A stretch of DNA of 64,000 bases from Hymenopus coronatus (Eukaryota > Arthropoda > Insecta > Mantodea > Hymenopodidae), in NCBI GenBank assembly GCA_030762935.1, contig CM060884.1, forward strand, positions 77,329,696-77,393,695, in the 5' to 3' direction. A program made the translations under genes and the position numbers. The notes under the pieces are model-generated. The model was given only the letters and a program-made list of their open reading frames with translations, searched no databases and was not told the origin of the DNA. This document shows positions 23,824-34,900 of the stretch, piece after piece. The first letter of the stretch is position 1, and every line of letters starts with the position of its first letter.

Positions 23824-24491
23824 TCTGATGTGCTCCATTCACATGATTTTCTCTACATCTCTGCAACAAATTAGTGTTAAAGAGCTTATGCTTCTATTTA
23901 CTTCATGCTAATCGAAAAAAAAAAAAAATAGTAGAAATAGTGTTATTACTTGCTTCCTTGTAAGTAGAAGCGAAATAAGGGAGTGCCATAGGTTAAAGTG
24001 ATAGTCAAAAGCTGGTTGATATGTGATAGAAATCCGTTTCTATGTAGGGCCAGTTCACAAAGCTCCGTTTGAGAAAGGCTTAAGTATTTTAAATCTGAAA
24101 TAAATAACAAGGAAATGGCCAATTCCACGAAAAAAAGATATGACAAATTGTGTGTTTCAATGAGATCTACATTTTGATGTGGTAAGTTTTGTCTGCCTCT
24201 TACGGTTTACTACGCAAATGTCATTGAGAACAAAGAGGCCTTTAGAAAAGTCAGGATATACATTTTATTTGTGATAGAAATATAAGGTATTTTAATCAAA
24301 ATCGTTAGGACTATTTTTGAGAAAAACAAAATTTTCGAAAATTTTTCCATGTAAAGGGTAGTTAGAGGGGAAATTTTCTTGAAAATCCTCTTGTCGCAAA
24401 ACATGTATTTCCGGTGAAATATCGGTATCGAATTTTTGGGTACATTGCAATACGTTCTGTATACACTATGTATTAGTACGTGTAGAGAAAA
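23824..24491 (+). mobile_element. H1 repeat, first of a head-to-tail triplet
   Basis: TCTGATGTGCTCCATTCACA to 'ctatgtattagtacgtgtagagaaaa'. An internal deletion removes the microsatellite ('cttgtcgcaaaacatgtatttcc'). Confidence 0.85.
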
Positions 24492-24497
24492 TAAAAA

Positions 24498-25562
24498 TCT
24501 GATGTGTTCCATTCACATGACTTTCCCTGCTTGTTCTACAAGTAAAGTTCTTACAAAATATTATTTTTTATCTCCTTGATGCTAATTGAGATAAACATTA
24601 ACAGTAACTGTTCTAATTACTTCCATTTAAGTAGAAGAGAAATAAGGGAGTACACTAGGATAAAGTGATAGTTTCAAACATTGCTACTATATGATGGACA
24701 TTGAAATTCGCTTCTTTGCATTACTAGCAGTAAAACAAAAGAAACACGGACGACTTCGTTTCTAGAAAAGTAAAAGAATGTTAAAATTTGAACCAATAGC
24801 AATGAACATTTTGGAAACGGTTAGCTCAACAAGAAAAATAAAGTAAATTGCGCGTTTTGACAAAATCTACATTTTTTGTGCAGCAAGTTTTTATCTAAGC
24901 TGCTTACCAAGCGGGAAACCTGGGTTCGATTCCCGGTACCGGCATGGGGATTTTTTTCCCCCGCACGGAGAACTGGACCGTAGTGCACTCAGCCTCGTGA
25001 GGTCAGTTGAGGAGCTACTTGAAGAAGAAGTAGCGGCTCCAGGTCGTGAGGACCGCATTAACCGGCCGAGGAGCTGACCACGTCTCACCCTCCAATACTG
25101 CACCCCATCCATGACGTCTGTCCTGGACCGAGATGGGGGACGCAGCGGCCGAGCGGTAGGCCAAGGTTCTTTCTGAGCTGTCGTGCTATCGAGTTAAGTT
25201 TTTATCTATGTTTTACGGTTTATGGAAACGTCATTTATATTGAAGAGGCTTTCAGAACATTCAAAATATATTTTATTTGCCACGTCAATATATTTTAATA
25301 AAAATCATTAAATACATTTTAGACAGAATACAAATTTTGAAATTTTTTCCATGTAAAAGGTAATTTGTTGTTCGGGGATTATCTTGAAATTCTTCCTGCC
25401 GCATTCTTGGGATATACTAAATCTAAATATCAAGTTCGGTCTTTAACGGAATCTTTGTCTTTGTGTTATACTGTCCACACACATATACTGAACTTTTTCT
25501 AAAAATGCTTCTTTTAGGTTCAGGGAAGCACGTATGTACATAATACATACGTGCTAGAGCAA
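24498..25562 (+). mobile_element. H1 repeat, second of the triplet, split by SINE-D
   Basis: Starts after five A's shared with the previous copy. The inserted SINE at 24898-25195 duplicates 'aagtttttatcta'. Ends with a degenerate hairpin 'cacgtatgtacataatacatacgtgctagagc', which forms a perfect small palindrome of its own. Confidence 0.85.
24898..25195 (+). mobile_element. tRNA-related SINE, family D, with 13-bp target duplication
   Basis: The exact direct repeat 'aagtttttatcta' flanks it (24885-24897 and 25196-25208). The left end resembles the 3' half of a tRNA (B-box GGTTCGATTCC in a closed stem CTGGGTTCGATTCCCGG). The right end carries an A-box-like 'cggccgagcggtaggcc'. It has no A-tail. 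A purely repeat-derived minus-strand ORF (24891-25112) lies over it. Confidence 0.8.
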
Positions 25563-25569
25563 TTAAAAC

Positions 25570-26342
25570 CCTGATGTGCTCCATTCACACGACTTTCTCT
25601 ACTTCTCTGCAACAAATTATTGTTAAACAGCTTGTGCGTCTATTTACTTCATGCTAATCAAGTAAAACATAACAGAAATAGTCTTATTCATTGCTTCCTT
25701 GTAAGTAGAAGCGAAATAAGGGAGTACCATAGATTAAAGTAATAGTCAAAAGTTGGTTGCTATGTCACTGCAGTTCCTTTATTTATATGGACAGGAGTTG
25801 ACAATCTGCTGTATGAGAAAATTATACGTTTTTTAAAGCTGAAACAAAGAACAAGGAATATCTAAAAACAACCAACTTTGCGAAAAAAATTTATATATCA
25901 TAAATTGTGTGTTTTAAAGTGCTCTACATTTTTTGTGTGGTAAGTTTTTGTCTATCTCTTACGGTTTAGCAATTATGCACAATTCCGTAAAATTCTCTCA
26001 GAATGAAGTAGTCTTCAGAGGCTATTCCCAGAAAATTCAAAATATACATTTTATTTGTCAGGTAAATATCATCAATATACGATATTTTAATCAAAATCGT
26101 GTCACATCCCTGGAAGATACTAAACTTAAATAGGAAGTTTGGTATTTTACTGATTTTTCGTTTCGATTTTACGGACACACTGACATACGGGCATACACAC
26201 ACGGACCTTTTCTGAAAATACTTTTATTTGGATACGGGGACCCTAAAACTTATATTTCCGGTGACATCTCTGTATCGAACTTTTTTGGTGGAATGCAATA
26301 CCTTCTGCGTACACTATGAACATAGTACATGTAGAGAAAGTA
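25570..26342 (+). mobile_element. H1 repeat, third of the triplet
   Basis: CTGATGTGCTCCATTCACAC to 'gcgtacactatgaacatagtacatgtagagaaag'. The middle is joined directly from 'atcaaaatcgt' to 'gtcacatccctgg', deleting the 'ttttcgaaaaa..ccatgtaaagg' block. Confidence 0.85.
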
Positions 26343-26367
26343 AAAAAATATATTGATATTTACTTAT

Positions 26368-26600
26368 GGACGCTCTTTAACGACCCAAACTATGTAATTG
26401 GGCGGCAAACATCGCTTAATTCTATCAGGCTTGAAGTTCTTTTTTACGACACGGGACCAACGGCTTTACTGTCATTTTGAATGAAGCCATGCTAAGGAAT
26501 TTTAGCTCGAAATAATACATCGCCCTCCGCCTGGTGTGAACCCGCGATCCTGAGAACTACAGACAAGCACGTTGCCTTTAGACCAGAGGACGCCAGGTCC
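26368..26600 (-). mobile_element. tRNA-derived SINE, family C, diverged copy
   Basis: Shares 'acttatggacgctctttaac', 'aggcttga.gttctttt', 'acgacacgggaccaacggcttt', 'gaagccatgctaagga' and 'catcgccctccgcc.ggt.tgaacccgcga' with 36877-37169. The tRNA-like end is degraded. Confidence 0.72.
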
Positions 26601-26853
26601 AAGCTTTATAGGCCTGGGAGAGGGAGCACCCACACTCTCTTCTAGCACAGATACTGAAGTAAATAGGTCACTTATTCCCGTCAATCCTGAAGGGAAGCCT
26701 GACGAACGACCTCAGTCACATAGATACCTGCCCAGATTGGTGCCGGAGGTGTTTGAGATGTATCACAACCTCGCCGAGACCAACCCAATCCGAACTGCCG
26801 CTTCACAATTTTTAAAATATTTTAGTTTCGTCAAATGGACCCTATTTACTTTT
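26601..26853. other. Short GC-richer segment with an open frame
   Basis: An open frame on the plus strand (26572-26889) runs through sequence clearly richer in GC than its surroundings (GEGAPTLSSSTDTEVNRS, PDERPQSHRYLPRLVPEVFEM). I recognise no family. It could be a captured exon piece or part of an unknown element. Confidence 0.3.
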
Positions 26854-26972
26854 TATTTTCTCTACACGTACTATATGCATAATGTATAGCGAATGTATTA
26901 TATTACACCCTAAAATTCGATGTCGAGATTTTACCGGCAATATATGTTTTGAGGTCCCCTGAGTCCTAGAAA
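26854..26972 (-). repeat. H1 hairpin-end fragment
   Basis: 'attttctctacacgtactatatgcataatgtatagcgaatg' then 'acaccctaaaattcgatgtcgagatttta' and 'gaggtcccctgagtcc'. It is cut by the mariner structure that follows. Confidence 0.7.
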
Positions 26973-26974
26973 AG

Positions 26975-27530
26975 TCGTACCTGTGCACAAGCTTTGCAAT
27001 ACCCGCTTCAAAAAATGTTGCCGCCAATGATTTCAAATGAGCATTGACGTTGTTTTGAAGATCTTCGTACTTTACGACGTTTGCGGAGAGCCATTCAAAA
27101 CAAACGAAGAACAGTTCTGTTGATCCATGACAACGCTCGTACACACACTGCTGGCACAACCCATCGGCTCCTTGAACAATTTCAATGGGACATTTTAGAT
27201 TATCCGCCGTACAGTCCTGACCTGACACCCAGCGACTTTCACCTTTTCCCTGAACTGAAGACGTGGCTAGGAGGGCAGCACTTTGAAACCAACCAAGATC
27301 TTCAAAACAATGCCAATGCTCAATGAAATCATTGGCTGCAACATTTTTGAAGCGGTTATTGCAAAGCTTGTGCGCAGGTACGATAAATGTCTCAATCTTT
27401 TCGGTGATTATGTTGAAAAAAATATAAGTGTGCAAAACTTTTAGTAATAAAATAATTGTTTTCTATCAACTTGTCTTTTATTCATAGCCTATCGGAGGTT
27501 GAAAAAAAAAAAAAGCAAAATGCCCTCGTA
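26975..27530 (+). pseudogene. Fold-back mariner relic
   Basis: The plus strand 27081-27326 encodes the catalytic part of a mariner transposase (LIHDNARTHTA, YPPYSPDLTPSDFHLF), followed by stops, then the C-terminal block in another frame and the stop/3' end near 27440. The first ~90 bases (26989-27065) are the reverse complement of the C-terminal coding region at 27296-27371, so the relic has an inverted arm. The N-terminal half is absent. Confidence 0.72.
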
Positions 27531-27534
27531 TTTT

Positions 27535-27680
27535 AACTGATGGCACATCTGCCGTACAGTCCTGGCTTCTTTTTGTTCCCGCAGATCAAGAATAAAATGT
27601 AGGACAACGATTTTCGTCGTCAGAAGAAGCAGTTGATGCATTCATTAATCATCTTTTGGAGATGACTTAAGCGGATGGGA
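27535..27680 (+). pseudogene. Fragment of a second mariner type
   Basis: Reads as part of a mariner catalytic domain (PYSPGFFLFPQIKNKM, then EEAVDAF in a shifted frame) and differs from the neighbouring relic. It starts with 'cacatctgccgtacagtcctgg' and is only ~145 bp long. Confidence 0.55.
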
Positions 27681-28466
27681 AAACGCTTATGCTTCTATTT
27701 ACTTCATACTAATCGAGAAAAAATTAGCACAAATAGTGTTACTACTTGCTTCCTTGTAAGTAGAAGGGAAATAAGGGAGTGCCATAGGTTAAAGTGATAC
27801 TCAAAAGCTGGTTGCTATGTGATTGAATTTCCTTTAATTGTATAGACAGGAGTTGACAAATTCCTGTAAGAGAAAAGTAAAAGTTTTTCAAAGCTAAAAC
27901 AAAAAATCTAAAAAAACAATCAACTCCACGAAAAAAATGTATATAACTTAAATTGTGTTTCAATGTGCTCTACGTTTTTTTGGTAAGTTTTTGTGTGTCT
28001 TACGGTTTACCAGATACACAAAATTCCGTAAAATTCACTCAGAATAAAATAGTCTTCAGAGGTTATTGCCAGAAAATTCAAGATATAGATACATATTATT
28101 TGTCAGGTATATATCTTTAATATACGATATTTTCATCAAAATTGTTAGAGCCATTTTTTAGAAACTCAAAATTTTAGATAAATTTTCCTTGTGAAGGGTA
28201 GTTAGGGGTGGGGAATTTTCTTGAGAATCTTCGTGTCGCATCCTTGGAAGATACTGAACTTAAATACCGAGTTTGGTATTTAACGGTCTTTTCGTTTTTC
28301 AGCTATGCTGCCCACATACACACACACGGACATTTTTCTAAAATGCATTTTTTTTGGAATCAGGTGGTCTCAAAACATGTATTTCGGTAAAATCTCAGTA
28401 TCGAATTTTTGGGTGTAATGTAATACCTTCTCTATACACTATGTAAATAGTACGTACAGAGAAAGT
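27681..28466 (+). mobile_element. H1 repeat, first ~45 bp missing
   Basis: Starts at 'cgcttatgcttctatttacttc' and ends 'tctatacactatgtaaatagtacgtacagagaaagt'. CA tract of four units at 28318-28328. Confidence 0.83.
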
Positions 28467-28921
28467 AAAAATGCTATGTCAGATGGTTCGAACGCATGCA
28501 AAAGTGTATTTATTATAATGGAGAATATTTCGAGAAACAATAAAGCAATTTTCAAAGACAAATTACTGTTTTGTTTATTAAGCTCAAAATATAAACAGTG
28601 CCCCTCGCACTTACAAATAAGTGGAGTATTGTGTTCACTTGCCTTTTTGAGGCGGTTTGGAATTAAAAGCTGTTGCTAATCACACAAGAGAGTTAATAAC
28701 ACAAGCTACTCTTGTATTCCCGTCTTGATGCTCATAAAATGAAAATGTTGCCTTTCACGTCTCCTGGAGGGCTCGTCTCAGATTCATAACTTTTTAAATG
28801 AAGCGGCTTCTTGTTGTATGGGAGCGGAGTCAAGCCCCGGGGCTGAACTGAAAGAGGGCGCAGCACAAGACAAACATGCCACACATTCACTCCTCCGTCT
28901 TACAAAACATTATTATTATAA
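28467..28921. other. Unassigned sequence
   Basis: No repeat match. The ORF at 28476-28679 has no recognisable domain. Confidence 0.35.
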
Positions 28922-28922
28922 T

Positions 28923-29776
28923 TATTACTTTCTCTACACGTACATAGTGTATAGAGAAGGTATTGTACTCCATCCAAAAACTCATACCGAGATTTCACCG
29001 GAAATACGCGATTTAGGTCCCCCTGAATCCCCCCCCCCAAAAACAGCATTTGTAGAAAAAGGTTCCGAGCGCGCGTGTGTGTGTGTGTGTGTGTGTGGAT
29101 AGCATAGCTCAAAAACTAAAACACCGTTGAATACTAAACTTGTTATTTAAGTTCAGTATTTTCCCAAGATGCGACACGAAGTATTTCATGAAAATTCCCC
29201 CACCCCCATCTACACTTTATATGGAAAAAATTTTGAAACTTTTGAGTTTCTCAAAAATCGCTCTTACGATTTTGATTAAGATATCGTATATTTAAAGGCA
29301 TTTATAAATAATATGTATACCTTGAATTTTCTGGGAATAGCCTCTGAAGACTACTTTATTCTGGATGAACTTAACGGAATTTTCCATAACTGCTAAACCG
29401 TAAGAGACAGACAAAAACTTACCAAACAAAAACTGTAGAGCTCGTTAAAGCACACAATTTAAGTTACATTCATTTTTATTTTTTTTTTTTCGTGGAGATG
29501 ATCAGTTTTGAGATACTCCGTGTTTTGGGTTTCAGCTTTAAAATACTTTTCTAATACAGGATTTTGTCAACTCGTGTCTATACAAACAAAGGAACTTCAG
29601 TCACATAGCAACCAGCTTTTGACTATCATTTTAACCTATGCTACTCCCTTAATTCCCTTTTACTTACAAGGAAGCAAGTACTAAGACTATTTCTGCTATT
29701 TTTTTCTCTCTTAAGCTTTCTAACAATAATTTGTTTCAGAGATGTAGAGAAGGTCATGTGAATGGAACACATCAGA
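28923..29776 (-). mobile_element. H1 repeat, full length
   Basis: ACTTTCTCTACACGTACATA to 'gaatggaacacatcaga'. Microsatellite (TG)12 at 29075-29098, preceded by a C-run (29030-29038). Deletion of 'gcatgaagtaaatagaagcataa' near 29715. Confidence 0.86.
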
Positions 29777-29782
29777 TTTTTT

Positions 29783-30560
29783 CTTTCTCTAGCACATAAG
29801 TGCAATGTATATAGTAGGAAGAAGTTGTATTCCACCCAAAAATACTGAGATTCCATCGGATACAGGTATATGATTTTAGATCCCGTGAGTCCGAAAAGAG
29901 GGTTTTCTAGAAAAAGGTCTTTGTATGTGGACAACATAGCTCATGATCGAAAAGACCCCTAAAAATCAAATTTGGTATTTATATTTATTATCTTCCAAGA
30001 ATACAACATGAAGATTTTCATCAACAACAAAAAAATCCCTCAACATAAACAGCCGTTTACAAGAAAAGGCTTTTGAAAATGTTCTTTTTCTCAAAAATGG
30101 CCCTACAATTTTGATTAAAATACCGTATATTAAAGACATTTACATCACAAATAAACGGCGTATTTTAAATATTCTGGGAATGGCCTCTGAACAACTCTTT
30201 AATGTGGGTGAATTTTGCCTAACTGTTAAGCCGTAAAAGATAGACAAACACGTAAAGCACAAAAATGTATATTTCGTTAAAACACATAGTTTACGTCATA
30301 TAGGTTCTTCTTGTAGAGTTGACCGTTTTTGAGATATTTCTTTTTACTGGTTTCAGTTTTAAACTAAAGTCGCTCAATCAGGACCCAACCCTAATTGTTT
30401 CACTTTTAATACATGTGACTATCACTTTAGCCTAGTTTCCCTCCTACTTGTAAGGCAGCAAGTAGTAAGATAATGTTTATCTTCATTAATATGAAGTAGA
30501 TAAATGGATCATCTTTAGAAAGAATAGTTTTTATGGAATAAAGCTAGAGAAATTGTTAGA
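29783..30560 (-). mobile_element. H1 repeat in tandem (subfamily 3, diverged)
   Basis: Starts 'tctttctctagcacataagtgc' right after the previous copy, so the two are head to tail. The terminal hairpin is poor. The far end is 'aaagctagagaaattgttag'. It is among the most diverged copies. Confidence 0.72.
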
Positions 30561-30561
30561 A

Positions 30562-30876
30562 AAGAGCTAATGTGTGTGTGTGTGTGTGGCCAGTACATCT
30601 CAAAAACGGAATCTCTGTTCAATACTATACTTCATGCCTTCCAAGAACGTGAAGCTAAGTTTTTCAGAAACATTAATCGTCCCTATACTTAGGACATTCC
30701 TGTAAATGTTCTATTTTCTTTAAAATGGCTCTAACAATGTCAGAGATGAATGCGCAGTATATTGAACATTTGTCCTGAAATTATTGGTTTTAGCCGAGAG
30801 TCGACTTCATGTTGAATGACTTTTCTATAATCGTTAAAGCGTAAGAGATAGACAAAAACTTCATATATATACAAAA
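30562..30876 (-). repeat. H1 internal fragment with TG tract
   Basis: (TG)9 at 30572-30590, then decayed 'cttccaagaacgtgaag' and 'ttaaaatggctctaaca', through 'gtaagagatagacaaaaactt' to an A-run, where a plus-sense H1 begins. Confidence 0.65.
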
Positions 30877-30877
30877 A

Positions 30878-31777
30878 ATGTTCCATTCACATTACTTTCT
30901 CTATCTCTTCTACAAACAAACTTATTACAACACACTGTTCTCCTTTCTGCTTCATGCTAATCGAAATAAACATCAGCAGAATGTTCTTATTACTTAGTTC
31001 CTTATAAGTAGAAGGAAAAAAGGGAATATATTACGATAAAACGATAGTAAAATCTTTTAATAGCTAGTGCCTATGTGACACAATTGAAGTTCACCTCGCT
31101 CTGCATTGCCAGAAAAGCTGGACAAATTTAACGAAGGTGGCCACGTCTGAGAATATTTGGGTGATTTAAATTTGAAACCAATAATAAAAGAATATCTAAA
31201 AAACGTTCAACTCTACAACAACAAAATATATAAGACATAAATTGTGCGATTTGACGAGATAAACATTTTTCTGTAGTAACTTTTTGTCTATATCTTACGG
31301 TTTGGCAAATATGCAAAATTCAATACAAATCATCTAGAATAAAAGTATCTTTTGAGGTTATTTTCAGAAAATTCAAGATACACATTTTATTTGGCAAGTA
31401 AATATCTTAAACATAATATATTTTTATCAAAATCGTTAGAGCCATTTTTAAGAAAATCAAAATTTTCGAATTTTTTTTTTCAAGTAAAGGGTAGTTTGGC
31501 GTGCGGGGATTTTCATGAAAATCTTAGTGTCGCATCCTTGGAAGATACCAAACTTAAATACCAAGTTTGGTTTTTAACGGTCTTTTCGTTTTTGAGCTAT
31601 GCTGTTCACAGACACACTCAGACAGATACAGACACACACGGACATTTTTCTAAAAATGCCTTTTTCGATTCAGAGGGTCTCAAAACATATATTTCCGGTG
31701 AAACCTCGGTATTGAATTTTTGAATACAATACAACACCTTCTCTATACACTATGTACATAGTACGTGTAGAGAAAGT
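30878..31777 (+). mobile_element. H1 repeat, full length (subfamily 2)
   Basis: ATGTTCCATTCACATTACTT with 'ctctatctcttctacaaac', closing 'tatacactatgtacatagtacgtgtagagaaagt'. Bounded on both sides by A-runs. Confidence 0.85.
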
Positions 31778-32293
31778 AAAAAAAAACGATCAACTCTACA
31801 ACAAAAATATATATAAGACATAAATTGTATGTTTTAACGAGATAAACATTTTTGTGTAGTACTATCTCTTACGGTTTGCCGGTTGTATAAAAGTCATCCA
31901 GAATAAACAGGTCTTTAGAAGCTATTCCCAGAAAATTCAAGATATGCATTTTATTTGTGATGTAAATACGGCATTTTAATGAAAATCGTTAGAGTAATTT
32001 TTCGGAAAACAAAATTTCAAAAAGGTTTCCATGTAAAGCATAGAATGGAGTAGGGAATTTTCTTGAAAATCTTTGCGTCACATTCTTGGAAGATGCTAAA
32101 TAAAAATACTAAGTTTGGTATTATACAGTGTTTTAGTGTTTGAGCTATGCTATATGGACGCACACATACCTTTTGCTAATTTTTTTTTGTAACTCAGCGT
32201 ATCTTAAAATGTATATTTCGGATGAAATCTCGGTATCGAAGTTTTTGAGTGAAATACAATACCTTTTCTATTCACTGTGTACATTTTGCGTGT
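31778..32293 (+). mobile_element. H1 repeat, right half
   Basis: Starts with 'aaaaaacgatcaactctac', the same internal block that forms the right junction of the nested insertion at 14048. It ends 'actgtgtacattttgcgtgtagaggaagt'. This is probably the right half of a host copy whose left half has been lost. Confidence 0.75.
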
Positions 32294-32399
32294 AGAGGAA
32301 GTTAAAAAAACAAACAAAAAAAACTTGCCATTGGAGAACTGGCGAGTGCAACCTTGATTTTTACACCTTTCAATGATTGCAACTCGCTCACCGTCTCTG

Positions 32400-32545
32400 C
32401 TTATAAGTGGGGTAAAAGGAAGGTCGTTCAGTAAGTTCCCCACTGACTGGTTTTAACTTGAAATAGCCCCGATAAGTTCTGCAACCCTTTTAACGCCCCA
32501 AGGGATGTGTGTGAGCAGTTACGCCACCTAGTATACAATACAAGT
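32400..32545 (+). repeat. Unnamed repeat R, copy 2
   Basis: Second copy of the block series at 20925-21062. It contains an extra 'aaatagccccgata' after 'gttttaacttg'. No coding content. Confidence 0.55.
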
Positions 32546-32844
32546 TGTAAACAGTTTGTATTATCCCTAAAAGGTAAACCAATAATACGTCAAGTCGTGC
32601 TCAACTAAAAGGTATTCAAGGGCCGTTCAATAAGTCCCTAGAAAGAAAGAAAAAAAAAAAAATATATATATATATATTGGTAGATTTTTTTTTTTTTTAC
32701 TTTCTCTAGTCCCGTATGTACAATGTACATAATGATAGAGAAGTATTGTATTCCACCTAAAAATTCCATGTCAAGATTTCACCGGTATTACATGTTTTAA
32801 GACCCCCTGCATTAAAAAAAAAAAAGAATTTTCAGAAACAGGTC

Positions 32845-32909
<65 letters not shown>

Positions 32910-33999
32910 ACAGCACGGCACGAAGGTTTTAAAGACACCCCTAACTACTCTTTACATGGAACATTTTTCGAAAATATTGTTTTCTTAAAAATGGCTCTAA
33001 CGGTTTTGATTACAATCCCGTATATTAAAGCTATTTAGGGAACCCGGGCAGGATGGAACACTTAAAATTTAAAATGTTATAACAAATTAAATATTAAAGA
33101 AAAAGAACTATAAAATGAGATATAAATTCGTTGAACATGTATTAAAATAATATGAAACTTTCAGAATTATAGCAATAGCAGTATTAAAGCAAAACATTAC
33201 AAAACGAATTAATGCAGACTGGTCCGTTCTGCCCCGGCAGTGGGGCGGAATGGACCAGTCTATACAATGTCGAGATGTAATAGGTAAATGATGACACTTA
33301 TGAAGGTTGAAATTGTCCTAAAGTTTAGAAATCAAATTACTGTTTGCAAACTGCACAAGTTGGAACTGTCTCATCATCATCGCTGTCTATTCCTGCGCAT
33401 GATTGTGCGCCCACTTGTGACACTTTGAACAAAATGCCCATCCCTCAACTGATTTCGAGTAAAACTCATGACAGTACAGACACTCTGTGTCTCTTCCTCA
33501 CTTGATGCATCTCTTGTGTTTCTTGATGGTTTGACTGAGTTTCTCTTGGAGCGTCCAGTTTTCTTTGAAGAAGCAGTCGTCTTCTTTTCCTTTCTTGGGG
33601 CTTCTTTTCTTATTTTTGAGTTGGAAATTGCAGACTCTAGATCTCTTTTGTATGGAGAAGACGTTAAGATTACTGCTCTCCCATATTTTCTTGATGTCTT
33701 TCGTTTTTCTTGAGCTACTACTTTAGGAACAGCAAGAGCATTTTCTGGAGAAGCACAAGGAAATGAAGTCGAAGGAGATGGAATGACAGTTTCCAAATTC
33801 ACTGCCTCCTGTTCAGTTTCCTTTAAAGCTGAAGATTCTTGAGGAGTTGGTGTTGAAGGAGCTTCAATTGGTGTCTTCTGTTCAGAAGTTTTAGGCCTTA
33901 TTTGGATGTCAGTGGGGTCAGATTGTACGAATCTAAATCAGTGAAAACATCCATATTCACAGGCCAAATACCAGTTGCTTTGAAGCCATGCACTGCTGC

Positions 34000-34516
34000 A
34001 GAGCGCATCGTTGCTGCGTTGACAAATGCCCTACCGAAAAGTGAAGCTACTTGAAACAAAGTGATGCTCTTCCTGGATTCGTTCTGAGCCATGTTCTTGT
34101 TTCATGCTCATAGTGAGTGCTCAGAGGTTTCATTAACGCAACATCAAGTGGCTGCAGACGATGAGAAGTATGAGGAGGCAGACACAGCGTTATTACACCA
34201 TTTTCTCTGGCAAAGTCAATAATCGACCCTCCATTTCCTTCAAATAGTTAACAAGCTCCTTCTCCTGCTCTTTTGTAAACACAGGACTAAATTTGCCTTT
34301 GCTCTAGTCAATTAGGCCTACAAAAGTTTCGTTTTGTCCATACTTTTTCACATATCGTTGCAGTGTGGTTTTTGGAACATTATACTGCTGAGCAGCCCTT
34401 TGAAGACCCATTTCCTTTTTAACAACTGTCTCTACAGCCTGCTGCATACTCTCCTCTGACCATTCTTGGCGATTAGTCTTTCTCTTATAATCTCTCCCCA
34501 TCTGACAATTAAACAT
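34000..34516 (-). pseudogene. Transposase remnant of the pogo/Tigger-like element
   Basis: 34304-34516 (70 codons) holds the N-terminal psq/HTH domain starting MFNCQMGRDYKRKTNRQ, which opens at the ATG near 34516. A premature stop follows YGQNETFVGLID. After ~100 bp of the second DNA-binding domain, the sequence jumps at about 34205 into the region following the catalytic domain. Intact relatives run to ~500 residues or more, so more than 200 residues are deleted. The domain type is assigned from the psq motif and the 'TGIWPVN' C-terminal motif typical of jerky/pogo transposases. Confidence 0.8.
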
Positions 34517-34529
34517 GATAAATTACTAA

Positions 34530-34900
34530 TAACTTTATTCATTATTAATGTGTGATATGTTTATTTTATCTTATACGTTTAATTTAAGTATTATTCCTTT
34601 ACTATAGATAATTGCGGTATATCATGTGTACTGTACAACATAATTATAATAGCCTAAGAGTCCTAAAATAATAATAATAATAATAATGATTTTAAAAATT
34701 AGTATGATTAATTATAGAACAAAATAATTGTTTCTTGTATTCATACAATTATAATGCATCTTTGTTATCAAAATTACATAATATGGAACAAAATAATAAT
34801 AAAGTAATAACATTAATTATTACCTAATATATATCACTCTATAAATAAATAAAATCATTCCTTGCGTTTACATAATTATATAACACGAGAACCGTACAGT
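34530..34900. other. AT-rich 5' region of the Tigger-like element
   Basis: About 370 bp of A/T-rich sequence, with (ATA)n near 34672-34688, between the transposase start and the right inverted repeats. It would be the 5' flank of the transposase in its own sense. No separate gene is seen. Confidence 0.6.

Noticed and set aside
26842..27435. 197-codon minus-strand ORF across the mariner fold-back
   Set aside because: It runs through an inverted arm, the antisense of the catalytic region and an H1 fragment. It is a chance reading.
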